Assembly (NCBI GenBank): GCA_965240325.2
Contig: OZ251242.1
Span: 868,001-932,000, forward strand
Direction: 5' to 3'
Length of the DNA: 64,000 nt
Source of the DNA: Rebecca billardiae RCC1528
Taxonomy: Eukaryota > Haptophyta
Made by a program: the position numbers and the translations under genes. The notes under the pieces were generated by a model. It saw nothing but the letters and a program-made list of their open reading frames with translations. It did not search any database and was not told the origin of the DNA. Positions 19,246 through 29,340 of the stretch are shown here, piece by piece (position 1 is the first letter of the stretch; every line of letters starts with the position of its first letter).

Positions 19246-22200
19246 TCAGGCGCCGCCAGCGTTGCGCTCGGTCGGCAGCACGCGCATGAGCTCGTTGGCC
19301 CAGCGCTGCACGCGCGGCGCGCCCGGGTGCGCCTGCTCGGCGCGGCTCGCGGCCACGCGCGCGCCGTGCCGCGTCGCGAGCCGCCTGCGCGCGTCCGCGT
19401 TGGGCGGCGCGCACAGCACGACAAGCGCGCGGCAGCCGAGCTCCTGGACCTCCTCGGCCGCCAGGTGGGCGTCCATCCCGCCCACGACGGCTTCGAGCGC
19501 GCCCTTGTCCATCGCGAGCTTCACGCGCGCGGGGCGGCCGCGGTCGCCGCCCGCGAGCACGTTCACGAGCACGCGCGAGCCCCACGCCTGCTGCTGCGCG
19601 CGCCCGAGATGATACTGCATGGCGTGGATGACCGCGGCGATGAGGCCCGCGTCGGCCGCGGCTTGCTTGCGCCCGTCCGCGGCCGAGTCGTCGCCCGAGG
19701 TGATGTTGACGAGGATCTTGCACGCCCACAGCTGGACGCCGGCGTGCTCGGCGTGGTCCTGCATCGCGCGCGCGAGCGTGGGCATCGCGCCCGCGTCGGT
19801 CGCGCGCGCCGCGCGTATCGCCCACTTGCTGTCCTCGCCGGCGACGAGGTTGCGCATCGCCCAGCACGCCTGCTCGACGATGGCCGCGTCCGAGCGGTGC
19901 GCCTTCATCACGCCGACGACCGCCTCGAGCGCGCCGGCGCCGACGCCGCGCTTCGCGCGCGCGTCGCGCCACTCGTCGTCGCCGGCGCACACGTTGGTCA
20001 GCGCGCGCGTCCCCCACTGCTGCACGCCCGCGTGCGACAGCAGCGGGCCACTCATCGTCCCCTGGAGGCCCTCGAGCGCGCCCGCGGCCGCGGCGCGATA
20101 CGCGCGCGCGTCGCGCCGGCTGTCGACGCCCGCGCAGATGTTGACGATGGCGCGGCAGGCCCACTCGTGCGAGCCCGCGTGCGCCTTGTCGGTGTGCAGC
20201 GCGCGCACCGCGGCGTCGAGCGCGCCCTTGTCCGCCGCGAGCTGCGCGCGCTTCTCGCGAGGGGGGTCATCGCCCGCGCACACGTTCACGAGCGCGCGGC
20301 ACGCCCACTCCTGCAGCGCCGCGTCGCGCGTCGCGTGCGCCGACATCGCGCTGGCGATGGCTTCGATCGCGCCCGCGTCGGCGGCCTGCTGCGCGCGCTT
20401 CGCGCGGCCGGCCGCGTCGTCGCCCGCGCACACGTTCACGAGCGCGCGGCACGCGTGCAGCTGCACGCCCGCGTGCGAGATGTGAGCGCCCATGCCGCGC
20501 AGGAGCGACGGAAGAGCGCCCGCGCTCACGGCGCTGACGGCGCGCGAGTTGCGCGCGACGTCCGTGCCGGCGCACAGCTCGACGAGCGCGATCGCGGCGT
20601 CCTCCTGCAGCTCGGCGTGGTCGACGTGGGCGCCCATCACGCGCACGAGCAGCGGGAGCGCGCCCGCCGCCACCGCCTGCTGCTTGCGCCCGGCCCGGCC
20701 GCCGTCGACTCCGCCTGCCACGGAGCCGAGAGCGCGGCACTCCCAGGCCAGAACCGACGCCAGACCGTTGGCCTTCAGAAGGAGGCCCATCGCGCGGGTG
20801 ACGGCGGGGAAGGCGCCCGCGTCGGCGGCGAGCTGCTTGCGGCCGTCGCGCGCGTCGGCGTCGGAGCCCTCGCAGAGGTTCACGAGCACGCGGCACCCCC
20901 ACTCCTGCACGCCGACGCTCGCGCCATGCTTACCCATGGCCCGCACGACGGCTAGGAGGGCGCCCGCGTCGGCCGCGCGCGCCGCGTGTCGGTCGTGCAC
21001 GGACGCGTCGTCGCCGCCGACGCAGATGTTGATCACCGCGCGGCAGCCCCACTCCTGCACGGCGAGCGAGGCGAGGTGGAGCCCCATCGCGCGCACCACC
21101 GCCTCGAGCGCGCTCGCGTCCACCGCGCGCTGCGCGCGCGCGTCGGCCGCGTTGTCGTCGCCCGCGCACACGGTGCGCAGCGCGCGGCACGCCTGCTCCT
21201 GCACGGCGGCGTGGACGGTGTGCGCGCCCATCGCGCGCACGACGGCCTCGATGGCGCCGCCCTCCGCGGCGCGCTGCGCGCGGCCGTCGCGCGCCTTGTC
21301 CGCGCCGGCGCACACGCCGACGAGCGCGCGGCACGCCTGCGCCTGCACGCCCGTGTGCGCGGCGTGCGCGCCCATCGCGCGCACCACCGCCTCGATCGCG
21401 CCGTCGCGCGCGGCCGAGTGCGCGCGACCGTCGCGCGCGTCGTCGTCCGCGCCGCCGCACACGCCGACGAGCGCGCGGCACGCCTGCTCCTGCACGGCGG
21501 CGGAGGCGACGTGCGCGCCCATCGCGCGCACGATGGCGGCGAGCACGCCGGAGTGCGCCGCCGCCTGCTCCGTGCCCGCCTCGCCCAAGCGCGCGGAGGC
21601 ATCGCCGAGCGCACTCGCAGCCGCGTCGGCCGCGGCGCCGCCGCGCGCCGCCGAGTTGATCGCAGCGACGAGCTGCGGCCACCCGCGCGTGTCCGCGCTG
21701 GAGTTGGCGCGCTCGGTCGGGGGCGGCGGCTCGGGCGCGGCGCTCGCCGCCGCCCCCGCCGCCGCCGCGCCGTACGGCGCCGCGAGCGTGCCACCGAGCC
21801 GGCGCGCAACGCGCTCACCAAGCGGCCCAAATTGCTTCATCACCTTCTCGGCCGGGCGCGCGCACGTGAGCAGGATGTCGTCGATGCGCGCGCAGAGCCG
21901 CTCGTCCGCGGCGGGTCGGGCGGCGGGCTGCTGCGCCCACATGGCGCGCGCCAGCTCGCCGAGCGGCGTCGGCTTCGACCACATCCCCAGGCTCGGCCGC
22001 TTCTCGCTCCGGAGCGCGGCCGCGACTGCGTCCGGGCGCTTGCCCTGCCACGGTGTCTTGCGCGTGAGGAGCTCCACCACCACCATCGAGAACGAGTAGA
22101 CGTCCGCCTGGGGGCGCGAAGGGGCGGGCGCGGGGCGGTGAGAGCGCGGCGTCCGCGCGCGCGGGCGCCGCGAGCCGCCGTCCGTGCTGCACGCGCGCTC

Positions 22201-22980
22201 GCGCGCGCTCTCTCTCTTGTGCGCGCGCGCACGCACACGCACACGCTCGCGCACCTTTGCCCAGTCGACGGAACCGTCCTGGCGTTTGGCGTCCGCGGCG
22301 CTGATGCGGTGCAGCTCGGGGGCCAGCCACTCGACGGTGCCGAGGTGTGAGTAGGTGCCCACGGCGAGCGCGTATGGCCGAGCCGCGACGGGCGGCAGCC
22401 CCACGTCGCTGACCTTCAGCGCGCCGTCCTCGGCGATGAGCACGTTGGGCGACTTGAGGTCGCGGTGGTGCACGCCCGCCGCGTGCAGAAACTGAAGCGC
22501 GCTGCCGACCTCGAGCGCGCAGTGCGCGGCGACGGCGTCGGGCAGCGCGCCGCGCGCGGAGCGCAGGAGGCGGTACAGGCTGCCCTGCGGGGACGCGAGC
22601 GGCAGCACGATGCAGGCGCTCGCCGCGTCGAGCGTGCACGCGCCGTAAGGCTGCAAGACGTGCGCGTGCTGAAGCACCTGCTGCGAGCCGACCGCCTTGC
22701 CAATGCTGGCGAGCTCGGCGTCGACCTCGACGCGCTTGATGGCGACGGGCGTCGAGCCCTGCAGCATGCCCGCGTACACCCGGCCGTACGTGCCTTTGCC
22801 GAGCGCCTCGCCGTACGCCAGCTCGTCCGGCGCAATCTCATTCCACCATGCCTCTGCTCCGCCGCCGCGCACGCTCTGCCGCCGCGCCTCGTCCTTCTTC
22901 GGCTGCACGGCGACGCGATCACCGGTGGCGCCACCACCGAACACGTTGGCGAACAGCCCCTCGATGCCGTTCAGGTTCAT
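19246..22980 (-). CDS. Protein kinase fused to a long armadillo-like repeat array
   Basis: Two exons: 22980-22255 (242 codons) and 22107-19246. The 147-bp intron 22254-22108 begins GTGCGC and ends CCCCCAG on the minus strand and joins SVDWAK to ADVYSFSMVVVELL, restoring a normal kinase. The start is the first ATG (22980); the frame is open further upstream without ATG. Kinase features: glycine loop GKGTYG (61-66), VAIK (79-82), HRDLKSPN (172-179), a DVG in place of DFG (192-194), APE (220-222). After a linker come about 15 repeats of about 48 residues with the core GALEAVVRAM...VQEWACRALVNVCAGDD, read as armadillo-like. Likely a Ser/Thr (TKL-like) signalling kinase with a protein-binding tail; the 1195-residue length and the repeat number are unusual. 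The intron length is divisible by three, so retention would not break the frame. Confidence 0.8.
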   Translation of the reverse strand: MNLNGIEGLFANVFGGGATGDRVAVQPKKDEARRQSVRGGGAEAWWNEIAPDELAYGEALGKGTYGRVYAGMLQGSTPVAIKRVEVDAELASIGKAVGSQQVLQHAHVLQPYGACTLDAASACIVLPLASPQGSLYRLLRSARGALPDAVAAHCALEVGSALQFLHAAGVHHRDLKSPNVLIAEDGALKVSDVGLPPVAARPYALAVGTYSHLGTVEWLAPELHRISAADAKRQDGSVDWAKVRERVRVRARAHKRESARERACSTDGGSRRPRARTPRSHRPAPAPSRPQADVYSFSMVVVELLTRKTPWQGKRPDAVAAALRSEKRPSLGMWSKPTPLGELARAMWAQQPAARPAADERLCARIDDILLTCARPAEKVMKQFGPLGERVARRLGGTLAAPYGAAAAGAAASAAPEPPPPTERANSSADTRGWPQLVAAINSAARGGAAADAAASALGDASARLGEAGTEQAAAHSGVLAAIVRAMGAHVASAAVQEQACRALVGVCGGADDDARDGRAHSAARDGAIEAVVRAMGAHAAHTGVQAQACRALVGVCAGADKARDGRAQRAAEGGAIEAVVRAMGAHTVHAAVQEQACRALRTVCAGDDNAADARAQRAVDASALEAVVRAMGLHLASLAVQEWGCRAVINICVGGDDASVHDRHAARAADAGALLAVVRAMGKHGASVGVQEWGCRVLVNLCEGSDADARDGRKQLAADAGAFPAVTRAMGLLLKANGLASVLAWECRALGSVAGGVDGGRAGRKQQAVAAGALPLLVRVMGAHVDHAELQEDAAIALVELCAGTDVARNSRAVSAVSAGALPSLLRGMGAHISHAGVQLHACRALVNVCAGDDAAGRAKRAQQAADAGAIEAIASAMSAHATRDAALQEWACRALVNVCAGDDPPREKRAQLAADKGALDAAVRALHTDKAHAGSHEWACRAIVNICAGVDSRRDARAYRAAAAGALEGLQGTMSGPLLSHAGVQQWGTRALTNVCAGDDEWRDARAKRGVGAGALEAVVGVMKAHRSDAAIVEQACWAMRNLVAGEDSKWAIRAARATDAGAMPTLARAMQDHAEHAGVQLWACKILVNITSGDDSAADGRKQAAADAGLIAAVIHAMQYHLGRAQQQAWGSRVLVNVLAGGDRGRPARVKLAMDKGALEAVVGGMDAHLAAEEVQELGCRALVVLCAPPNADARRRLATRHGARVAASRAEQAHPGAPRVQRWANELMRVLPTERNAGGA

Positions 22981-23471
22981 GCGCGCGCCGTCGAACGTGT
23001 CTGCCCAGGGCTGGGGCTGGGCCGTCGGGCGCAGAGGAAAGGAGTCGCCCGTCCAGCAGGGTTCCTCGGCACTGCATGTTACCACAGGTTACCCGCGGGC
23101 ACCAGCACGCTGCGGCGCGGGACCGAAGGCTGATTAGAAACCGGGTATTTTAGAGGACTCGCCCGCTTGGCCAAAGTTGAGCTGATGATGAGAAGATGAG
23201 AGCGGCGGTTACGGAATCGTTTATTTTTGTGTGAGGGGGGCGCCGCGGAAATGTTTGCGGAATGGCGGCGGACGAGAGTAATTCGGCTGTTACTGGTACA
23301 CCCGTAACGTACTACAAAACGTTCACTGGTGCTCACTACAGTATGATATGTCTATATCTCCATACTGAAACGGTATGCACACTCGGCTGACCGTCCATGA
23401 TGGAATCGGCAAGACCGTCGTCGGCGGGACCATATCACATAGCATACCGTTGATGTCGTCAGCAGCCATGA
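22981..23471. other. Intergenic between kinase and oxidoreductase
   Basis: Contains the presumptive kinase promoter and the 3' end of the oxidoreductase gene. An extra 5' exon of the kinase is possible, since ACATGCAG at about 23078-23071 on the minus strand could be a splice acceptor, but no donor exon was identified. An AT-richer patch lies at 23150-23230. Confidence 0.4.
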
Positions 23472-24566
23472 TCACCACTGTGCCAGCGGCGTCGCCAGGT
23501 TCCCTGCTGCCGCCGTCGCTGTGACGGCGGCCGTGGCGCCTGCCGTGCCGCGCGGTGATGAGCCTGACGGCGCCTCGTCGCGGCGCAGCCCGGTGAAGAT
23601 TTCCTGCCAGCCGCCGCTCGCGCTCCGCCGCTCCGCGCCCGTCTTGAGCGAGGTCGGGCTGCGCAGGCCGAGGATGTTGGACAGGCCGACGCTCTCGAGC
23701 GGCTTCGCCGTGTCCACCTCGTAGCACTCGAACGTCGTGTCGAAGGCCGCCGCGGAAGCGAGGCTCTCGACGCACAGAGCTGCGACGTCTGCGCGCGAGA
23801 TCCGACCCGAGACGCGGTCGCCTTGGTTGAGCTCGAGCGCAGGCACGCCCTTGCCGAGCCACGCGCCGGCGTCATCGAAGGCGGGCGTGAGCCCGCCGGG
23901 GCGGACGATGGTGTACCCCACGCCGCGCGCCGCGAGCTCAGCCGGCGCATACAGCGCGCGCACGGCGTCCTCACCCTCAATCTTGGCCTCCATGATGCCC
24001 TTGCCCACAAAGTTTAGCAGCTGGTACACGGCCGAGTCCGGGCGGGTGACGGCGCCGGAGGAGACGATGCACAGCCGTGGCACGCCCGCGCGGATGCACG
24101 CCCGCGCGGTCGAGATCACGCCGTCCCGGTCAACCGCGCCCGCATCGCCGCCCTTGGCCGACGCGGACGCGGCAAAGATGACTCCGCGGAGCGGCTGCGC
24201 GCCGCCGACGAGCGGCTCGAGGGTTGACGGGCGCGTGACGTCGGCGGCGACGGTGCGGAGGAGAGAGCGATCGGGAATGGCAGGGTCCTGCAGCTCGAAC
24301 GCGCCCGAGCGCGTGGACGCGATGCACGGGATGCCGCGCGACAGCAGAGCGCTCACGCACGCGCGCCCGGTGCCACCGCCGGCACCAAGCACGAGCACCG
24401 GCGGCGGCGACGAGGCGGCGCGCGCGGCGAGGTGGGGATGCGTGACAAGAAGCGGAGCCACTGCTCCCGCCGCCGCGGCGCGCGAGACGAGGGCACGGCG
24501 GCCGAGCTGCTCGACGGAAGTCGGGCTCAGGCCAAGGAGCGTCGTGATGACGAGCGGCGCCGCCAT
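23472..24566 (-). CDS. Atypical SDR / NmrA-like NAD(P)-binding protein
   Basis: 364 codons from ATG 24566 (an upstream in-frame GTG is ignored). Residues 58-67 carry the Rossmann glycine motif VLGAGGGTGR, followed by typical strands: SALLSRGIPCIASTRS, a conserved AADVTRP and VIFAASA. The later segment RLCIVSSGAV is followed by E-x-K-I-E-G-E as in NAD(P)H-binding atypical SDRs (PF13460-like). The first 50 or so residues are Ala/Arg/Thr-rich with few acids and could be an organelle (plastid) targeting peptide; this is inference. Substrate unknown; relatives include chloroplast NAD(P)-binding proteins such as HCF173/TIC62-type and flavin reductase-like enzymes. The C-terminus (last 60 residues) is low complexity. 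Confidence 0.75.
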   Translation of the reverse strand: MAAPLVITTLLGLSPTSVEQLGRRALVSRAAAAGAVAPLLVTHPHLAARAASSPPPVLVLGAGGGTGRACVSALLSRGIPCIASTRSGAFELQDPAIPDRSLLRTVAADVTRPSTLEPLVGGAQPLRGVIFAASASAKGGDAGAVDRDGVISTARACIRAGVPRLCIVSSGAVTRPDSAVYQLLNFVGKGIMEAKIEGEDAVRALYAPAELAARGVGYTIVRPGGLTPAFDDAGAWLGKGVPALELNQGDRVSGRISRADVAALCVESLASAAAFDTTFECYEVDTAKPLESVGLSNILGLRSPTSLKTGAERRSASGGWQEIFTGLRRDEAPSGSSPRGTAGATAAVTATAAAGNLATPLAQW

Positions 24567-24649
24567 TGTCACCAGCTCGGCCCGATTTTGTGGCGGTAGT
24601 GATTCGTCGACGGGAAACTAATTTTTCGTCGTCATCAGACTGACGTCGA

Positions 24650-25636
24650 TCATGTGCCAGCGTCGTCGTCGCCGTCGTCGGCGTCGGCGCCGCCCACGCC
24701 CAGCCCCTCCGCGTACAGCTGACCAAGCGGGGCGGTGGGGTCGTCGCACGCGAGCGCTTGCGCGCTGTACCGGTCCTGCACCGCGGCCACGCGGTCGTAC
24801 TCCCACCCTGCCGCGCCCGCCGCCGTCGCAAACACGCCGTGGTTGTTGCGCTCGAGCGCACCAAACGCGTACCCGCAGGCCTTGTCCGCGGCGGCCGAGA
24901 CGTGCTCGAGCGTCTCAGGGTCGTCCGCCGCGACGGGGATGAAGTGGAGCAGGCCGACGTCCTCGACCAGCTCGCACAGCCGCGCCGTGAGCGCCGTGTG
25001 CCGCGAGCCGAACGCGCTCGAGCCCTCGCACAGCGGCAGCAGCCTGTGCAGCTGCTGCACGTCTGTGTAGAAGGACAGCGGGAGCGCGAGCGGGCCCGCC
25101 GCCTCGAGCAGGTCGACTTTGGAGAGGACGTTGACGTGGGGCAGCTCGAGCTGCATCATCGCGGAGAGCGAGACGACCAGGCCCGACACGTACTTGGACA
25201 CCTCGGCGCAGTGGTGCGCGTCCAGCAGGTGCACGGCGACGAGCCGCAGGCTGTGGCTGTCGCCGAGCGCGTGCACGAGGTTGCGCACCGTCTCGTGGTG
25301 CGTGTACAGCTCGATCTGGCCGGGGCAGTCGAAGATGAGGAAGGCGTCGCCGAGCGGCTGCAGCCGCTCCGCTAGCCAGTCGCGGTTGGCCGCCAGGTAG
25401 TCGAGGCAGTACACCATCGCGCCGTTCGGTCCGAGGCCGTGCTCGTCCGCAGCGTCGTCCGCGCTGATCAGCTCGCACACGTCGACGGCGCACGGGTACG
25501 GCCGCGCGTCGTTGGCGGGGTCGAGGTTGACCACGGCCACCGTGCGCCCGCGCGCGCTGAGGAAGCGGCGCATCGCCTCGCAGTACGTCGTCTTGCCCGA
25601 GCCCGGCGGGCCGATCACCAGCTGGCCGAACGGCAT
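24650..25636 (-). CDS. GPN2: GPN-loop GTPase 2
   Basis: 328 codons from ATG 25636, the usual length and start (MPFGQLVIGPPGSGKTT) of GPN2 proteins. Motifs seen: P-loop GPPGSGKTT (9-17), LDPAND (38-43), the hallmark Gly-Pro-Asn insert within GLGPNGAM (67-74), G3 DCPGQIE (103-109) and G4-like SKVDL (172-176). GPN GTPases act in the cytoplasm in assembly and nuclear import of RNA polymerase II and III. The last 15 residues are Asp/Gly-rich. The gene is divergent from the plus-strand propeller gene, with only 141 bp between the two start codons, and lies 83 bp upstream of the oxidoreductase start on the same strand. Confidence 0.93.
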   Translation of the reverse strand: MPFGQLVIGPPGSGKTTYCEAMRRFLSARGRTVAVVNLDPANDARPYPCAVDVCELISADDAADEHGLGPNGAMVYCLDYLAANRDWLAERLQPLGDAFLIFDCPGQIELYTHHETVRNLVHALGDSHSLRLVAVHLLDAHHCAEVSKYVSGLVVSLSAMMQLELPHVNVLSKVDLLEAAGPLALPLSFYTDVQQLHRLLPLCEGSSAFGSRHTALTARLCELVEDVGLLHFIPVAADDPETLEHVSAAADKACGYAFGALERNNHGVFATAAGAAGWEYDRVAAVQDRYSAQALACDDPTAPLGQLYAEGLGVGGADADDGDDDAGT

Positions 25637-25777
25637 GGCGGCGGCGACGCACCAGGAGGGCTTGCCGTGTCTCGTCGGAGTGCTGCTCGACCGGTGGGCG
25701 TGAGTTCGGTTCCTCACCGTGACAACTGACAACGCGCCGGACTTTCTCAATCTCAGAAATCTCACCCGATTCTCAGC
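25637..25777. promoter_or_regulatory. Compact bidirectional promoter region
   Basis: 141 bp separate the divergent starts of GPN2 and the propeller gene, so both core promoters and 5' UTRs must fit here. The segment is less GC-rich than its surroundings and contains TCTCAATCTCAGAAATCTCACCC-type repeated TCTCA words. No TATA box is evident. Confidence 0.55.
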
Positions 25778-28120
25778 ATGGCGGCGGACCCGCCTGCGCA
25801 CGCGCGTCAGCGCAGCCCACGCGAGCGCTGTGACGCCGCAACCATCCGTGCCGGCGCCATCCTGCTCGGCATGCTCACGCTTGGCCGTGCGCAGGACCCC
25901 GCCGCCCTCCGCGACGGTGGCCGCGGCGATCTCCGCGGGGTCTCCGAGCCGTCGGCGCCTCCCGACGCGCCGATTCGCGTGGCAGGGCTTGCTAGCGTGC
26001 CGCCGGAGCTCGCACGCTGGCCGAGTGGCGACAGCGGCACCGCGGCCGACGCGCGCGCCTCGCTCGAGTGGGTGCGCGTCGCGGACGGGCCCGTGCCGAC
26101 GTGGCCGCGCCGGCCGTCGACGCCGCCGGCGCGCGACGCGGAGCTGATGGCACGGATCCTGGATGGCACGATTGGCGTCCGGCCTGACCCCATCCCCGCG
26201 CCGCCGCGCTACGCTGTGAACGCCTCGCACCTGCGGCGGTGCACGTCGTGCTTCGAGGGGCGGTACCGGCGCTCACTGCACCGCCTGCCGTTTGCGCCGC
26301 GGCCGGGCGAGGCCCAGCTGCTGCTCGACGACCACGCAGTCGAGCGGCACGCGTGCGTCGCGCGCGTGCGCACGCGCGCGACCAAGCGCGCCCTCGAGCT
26401 GCGCGCGTGCGGCGCGGGCGCGCAGCACTGCAGCCGGTACCGCGAGCGCCACTTTGGCATGTACGGCACCGTCCTGCCGCCCATACGCGGCGCGTACCCG
26501 CTTTATAGGATGTGGTTGGGGAACCGGTATGTGTACTATGCCGAGTCGGCAGACGGGCTGCGTTGGAGCGCGCCCGAGCTCACGCGCGTGGGCGGCTGGA
26601 GCCGCTTCGAGATGTGCGTCTCGCACGACGCGCGGCGCGGCCGGCTGCTGATGGGCCACCACTGCGGCAACCTCGAGGAGTCGGTGTGCCTCGCGAGCGC
26701 GCCCGCGGGCGCGCGCGCGAACGCGACGTGGCACGCCCTCGGAGTCGGGCCGCCCAGGCCGGGCAAAGAGCCTGCCATCGGCCCGGGGCGCAAGGCCCTC
26801 GGCCCGTGCGACATTCACTTCCAGTGCTGCGGCGAGCGCGCGTGCAGCTACCACGCCGACTCGTACAGCTGCGTCCGCTGGGCGGAGGCGGACGGCGCGC
26901 ACTGGCTGGTGAAGCGCGCCGCGTTCGGCAACGCCGAGCTGCCCTCCCAGTGGCGCGCCGTGCGCGGCGTCGTGCTCGCGCGCTCGGCCGAACTCGACAC
27001 TGAGCGGCGGGACCGCGTCAGGACGTTCGACGCTGACCTGCGCGCGTGGTACTTGGACCGCGAGGGCAAGGCGGAGAGGTTCCGCCGCCAGGTCTACTCG
27101 CTCACGCTCAGCGACCTCGACGTGGGGAGCGACCCCGATGTGCCGCCGGACGGCCGTGCGCAGGGCGGGGTGGGCGACGCCGCGGGCGGCGCTCCGGCCG
27201 CGCGCGCCGAGCGCGCGGCCGACGCGCCGAGTGTGGGCGTGCTCACGCTGCTGCACTGGCCGGGGGTCGGGTACCGCGCCGAGGCGGACGGCGCGCCCGT
27301 GCTGCCGCCCTACTCCCAGGACGTCACCGCCGTCTATCTGCTGCCCACGCGCGACTCCGGCCGGACCTTCGATCTGAGCGCCGTCTACGCAGACACGCCG
27401 AGTCTGCAGCCGAGCCCGTGCGCACCGGCGGCCGACGCGGCGCCCAAGGACGCGTGGCACGGGTGCCCGTTCGACCACGGGTACGTGCAGCCCGCCTCCG
27501 AGCTGCTCAGCGTGCGCCCTCCTCGCGCGCGCGCGGGCGCTTCGCACGGCGGCGCGCGGACCGCCGGCGCAGGCGCGGATGCGGGCCAACTCGCCGGCAG
27601 CGGCATGCGCGACGACGGCGGCGGGCTGCACACACTGTATTATGAGGGGCGGCCCACGCGGCACAGCCAGCGCTTCCGCAGCACCGCGACGATTGCGCGC
27701 GCGAGCTGGCCGCTGCATCGGCTCGCGGGCGTGCGCGCAGACCCAGCTTGTGCCGCGCTGCCCGCCGCCGCCGCCGCCGCCTCTGTCAGCAGCGCGCCAT
27801 GTGGCCGCCTCGAGACGCGCGCGTTCGAATGGGAGGCTGCGCATGGCGAGCTGGCGCTGAACGCGCGGGCAGACGGCGAGGATGCCGCCGTGCTGGTCGA
27901 GCTGCTCGACGACGCGACGGGCGAGCCTCTCGGCAGCCACGGCCGCGCGCGCGTGAGCGGCGTGGACGCGGCGGACGTGCGCGTGGCCTGGCCCGCGCGT
28001 CACGGCGGCGCGCGCGCGCACGCGCAGCCCGCAGGCCGGCGTGTGCGCCTCCGCTTCGAGCTGTGCGGCCAGGCCGTGCTCTTCGCCTTCACCCTGCACA
28101 GGCGCGTCGACTCCGACTGA
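25778..28120 (+). CDS. Secreted five-bladed beta-propeller protein (GH32/GH43-like fold)
   Basis: 780 codons from ATG 25778. A hydrophobic stretch at about 24-38 (AGAILLGMLTLGRAQ) looks like a signal peptide. Residues about 230-260 contain YRMWLGNRYVYYAESADGL followed by RWSAPEL, the classic strand pair of five-bladed glycosidase propellers. Later blades include GRTFDLSAVYAD and GLHTLYYEGRPTRHS. The C-terminal 110 residues form a beta-sandwich-like segment ending in RLRFELCGQAVLFAFTLHR. Cys pairs in the middle suggest a secretory location. I do not see a clear catalytic triad, so enzymatic activity on glycans is inferred from fold resemblance only. Next to two GT25-like genes and a cell-surface protein, it fits a secreted carbohydrate-active role. 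Confidence 0.6.
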   Translation: MAADPPAHARQRSPRERCDAATIRAGAILLGMLTLGRAQDPAALRDGGRGDLRGVSEPSAPPDAPIRVAGLASVPPELARWPSGDSGTAADARASLEWVRVADGPVPTWPRRPSTPPARDAELMARILDGTIGVRPDPIPAPPRYAVNASHLRRCTSCFEGRYRRSLHRLPFAPRPGEAQLLLDDHAVERHACVARVRTRATKRALELRACGAGAQHCSRYRERHFGMYGTVLPPIRGAYPLYRMWLGNRYVYYAESADGLRWSAPELTRVGGWSRFEMCVSHDARRGRLLMGHHCGNLEESVCLASAPAGARANATWHALGVGPPRPGKEPAIGPGRKALGPCDIHFQCCGERACSYHADSYSCVRWAEADGAHWLVKRAAFGNAELPSQWRAVRGVVLARSAELDTERRDRVRTFDADLRAWYLDREGKAERFRRQVYSLTLSDLDVGSDPDVPPDGRAQGGVGDAAGGAPAARAERAADAPSVGVLTLLHWPGVGYRAEADGAPVLPPYSQDVTAVYLLPTRDSGRTFDLSAVYADTPSLQPSPCAPAADAAPKDAWHGCPFDHGYVQPASELLSVRPPRARAGASHGGARTAGAGADAGQLAGSGMRDDGGGLHTLYYEGRPTRHSQRFRSTATIARASWPLHRLAGVRADPACAALPAAAAAASVSSAPCGRLETRAFEWEAAHGELALNARADGEDAAVLVELLDDATGEPLGSHGRARVSGVDAADVRVAWPARHGGARAHAQPAGRRVRLRFELCGQAVLFAFTLHRRVDSD

Positions 28121-28348
28121 TGGCGACGCGGCGTACTACGTCGTGACGCGTCGTGACGCGTGGCTGAGCGGGCTAGCCCTGTCGTGCAAGTAGTAGTTCC
28201 GGATCAAATGAAGTTTAACATCTTACACTAGGACTAGTTAGGAGGACTGTCTCGGCAGTCGTGTTCAGTGTGGTCAGCACTGTGTACATCTCCGCCGACC
28301 GTCTTCAGTCTGCGGAGTGCGGACGACGCCACTGGCCAAGCGCGGGCG

Positions 28349-29303
28349 ATGGCGGCCGCGGCGCGGCTGGCGCTGATGCTTTGTGTGGTGCTGACGGCCG
28401 GCGCGCCGGCGGCGCGCCCACTGGAGCGCGTGTGCGCGCCGCCGAGCGCAACGGACGAGTCGTCGTGCCGCATGATTCGCCTCTTCGACGTGCCGACGTA
28501 CTGGATCAATCTCGACTCGGCAACGCGCAAGGCGGCGCGCATGCGGCAGCAGCTGCATCCACGGCTCGCGCCGGGCGTGTGCGCGACGCGCGTGCCCGCG
28601 GTGCGCACGTCGCAGGTGGCGTCGGCGGTGCGCGGCGCGTTCGCGCGCGACGTGCTCTGGCGCCGGCGCGGGCCCGCCGTCGAGGACGCCATCATGCTCA
28701 GCCACCTCAAGGCGATTTTCCTCGCGCGGACACACGACGCCCTCGCGGGCGCGTGGTGTATTCTGGAGGACGACCTCGACTTCTTCCCGGCGGTGCACTA
28801 CGGCGCGGCGCGCGCGGAGAGCCGGCCCGAGGCGTACAGCCCGCGCGGCGCCTCGCTGCGCGCCCTCGTCCGCGCCGCGCCCGCCGGCTGGTCCACGGTC
28901 CAATTAATCGCCCTGACCCGCTCGGACGAATTTAAATGGCTGCAGGATGCGTGGCTGGGCGCAGACGCGCCCGTGCTGCTGGACAAGCGCAACCTGACGG
29001 AGCGCGGCGCGCTGGGCGCGGCGTGCGCGCACGCGCCGAGCGTGTACTCCGCCGGCGCGTACCTCATCTCCGAGCCCGCCGCGCGCCACCTCGTCACTGT
29101 CGTCTGGCCCGTGGAGGCGGAGGCGGGCGGCGACAGCGGCAGCGGCACCGGCGGAGGCGGCGACAGCGGCGGCGGCGGCAGCGGCGGCGGCGGCGGCGGC
29201 GGCGGTGGAGGCGGCGACGGCGGCGGCGGCGGCAGCGGCGGAGGCGGCGACAGCGGCGGCGGCGGCAGCGGCGGCGGCGGCGGCGGCGGCGGCGGAGGCG
29301 GCG

Positions 29304-29340
<37 letters not shown>

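Noticed and set aside
19168-20955. 595-codon plus-strand frame opposite the armadillo repeats
   Set aside because: Shadow of the repeated minus-strand coding sequence; it has no independent start signal or motif.
26273-28099. 608-codon minus-strand frame opposite the propeller gene
   Set aside because: Composition artefact; the plus strand carries the signal peptide and propeller strands.
28268-28348. Upstream extension of the GT25-like gene
   Set aside because: It would start with GTG and put unrelated residues before a good signal peptide; the ATG at 28349 is preferred.
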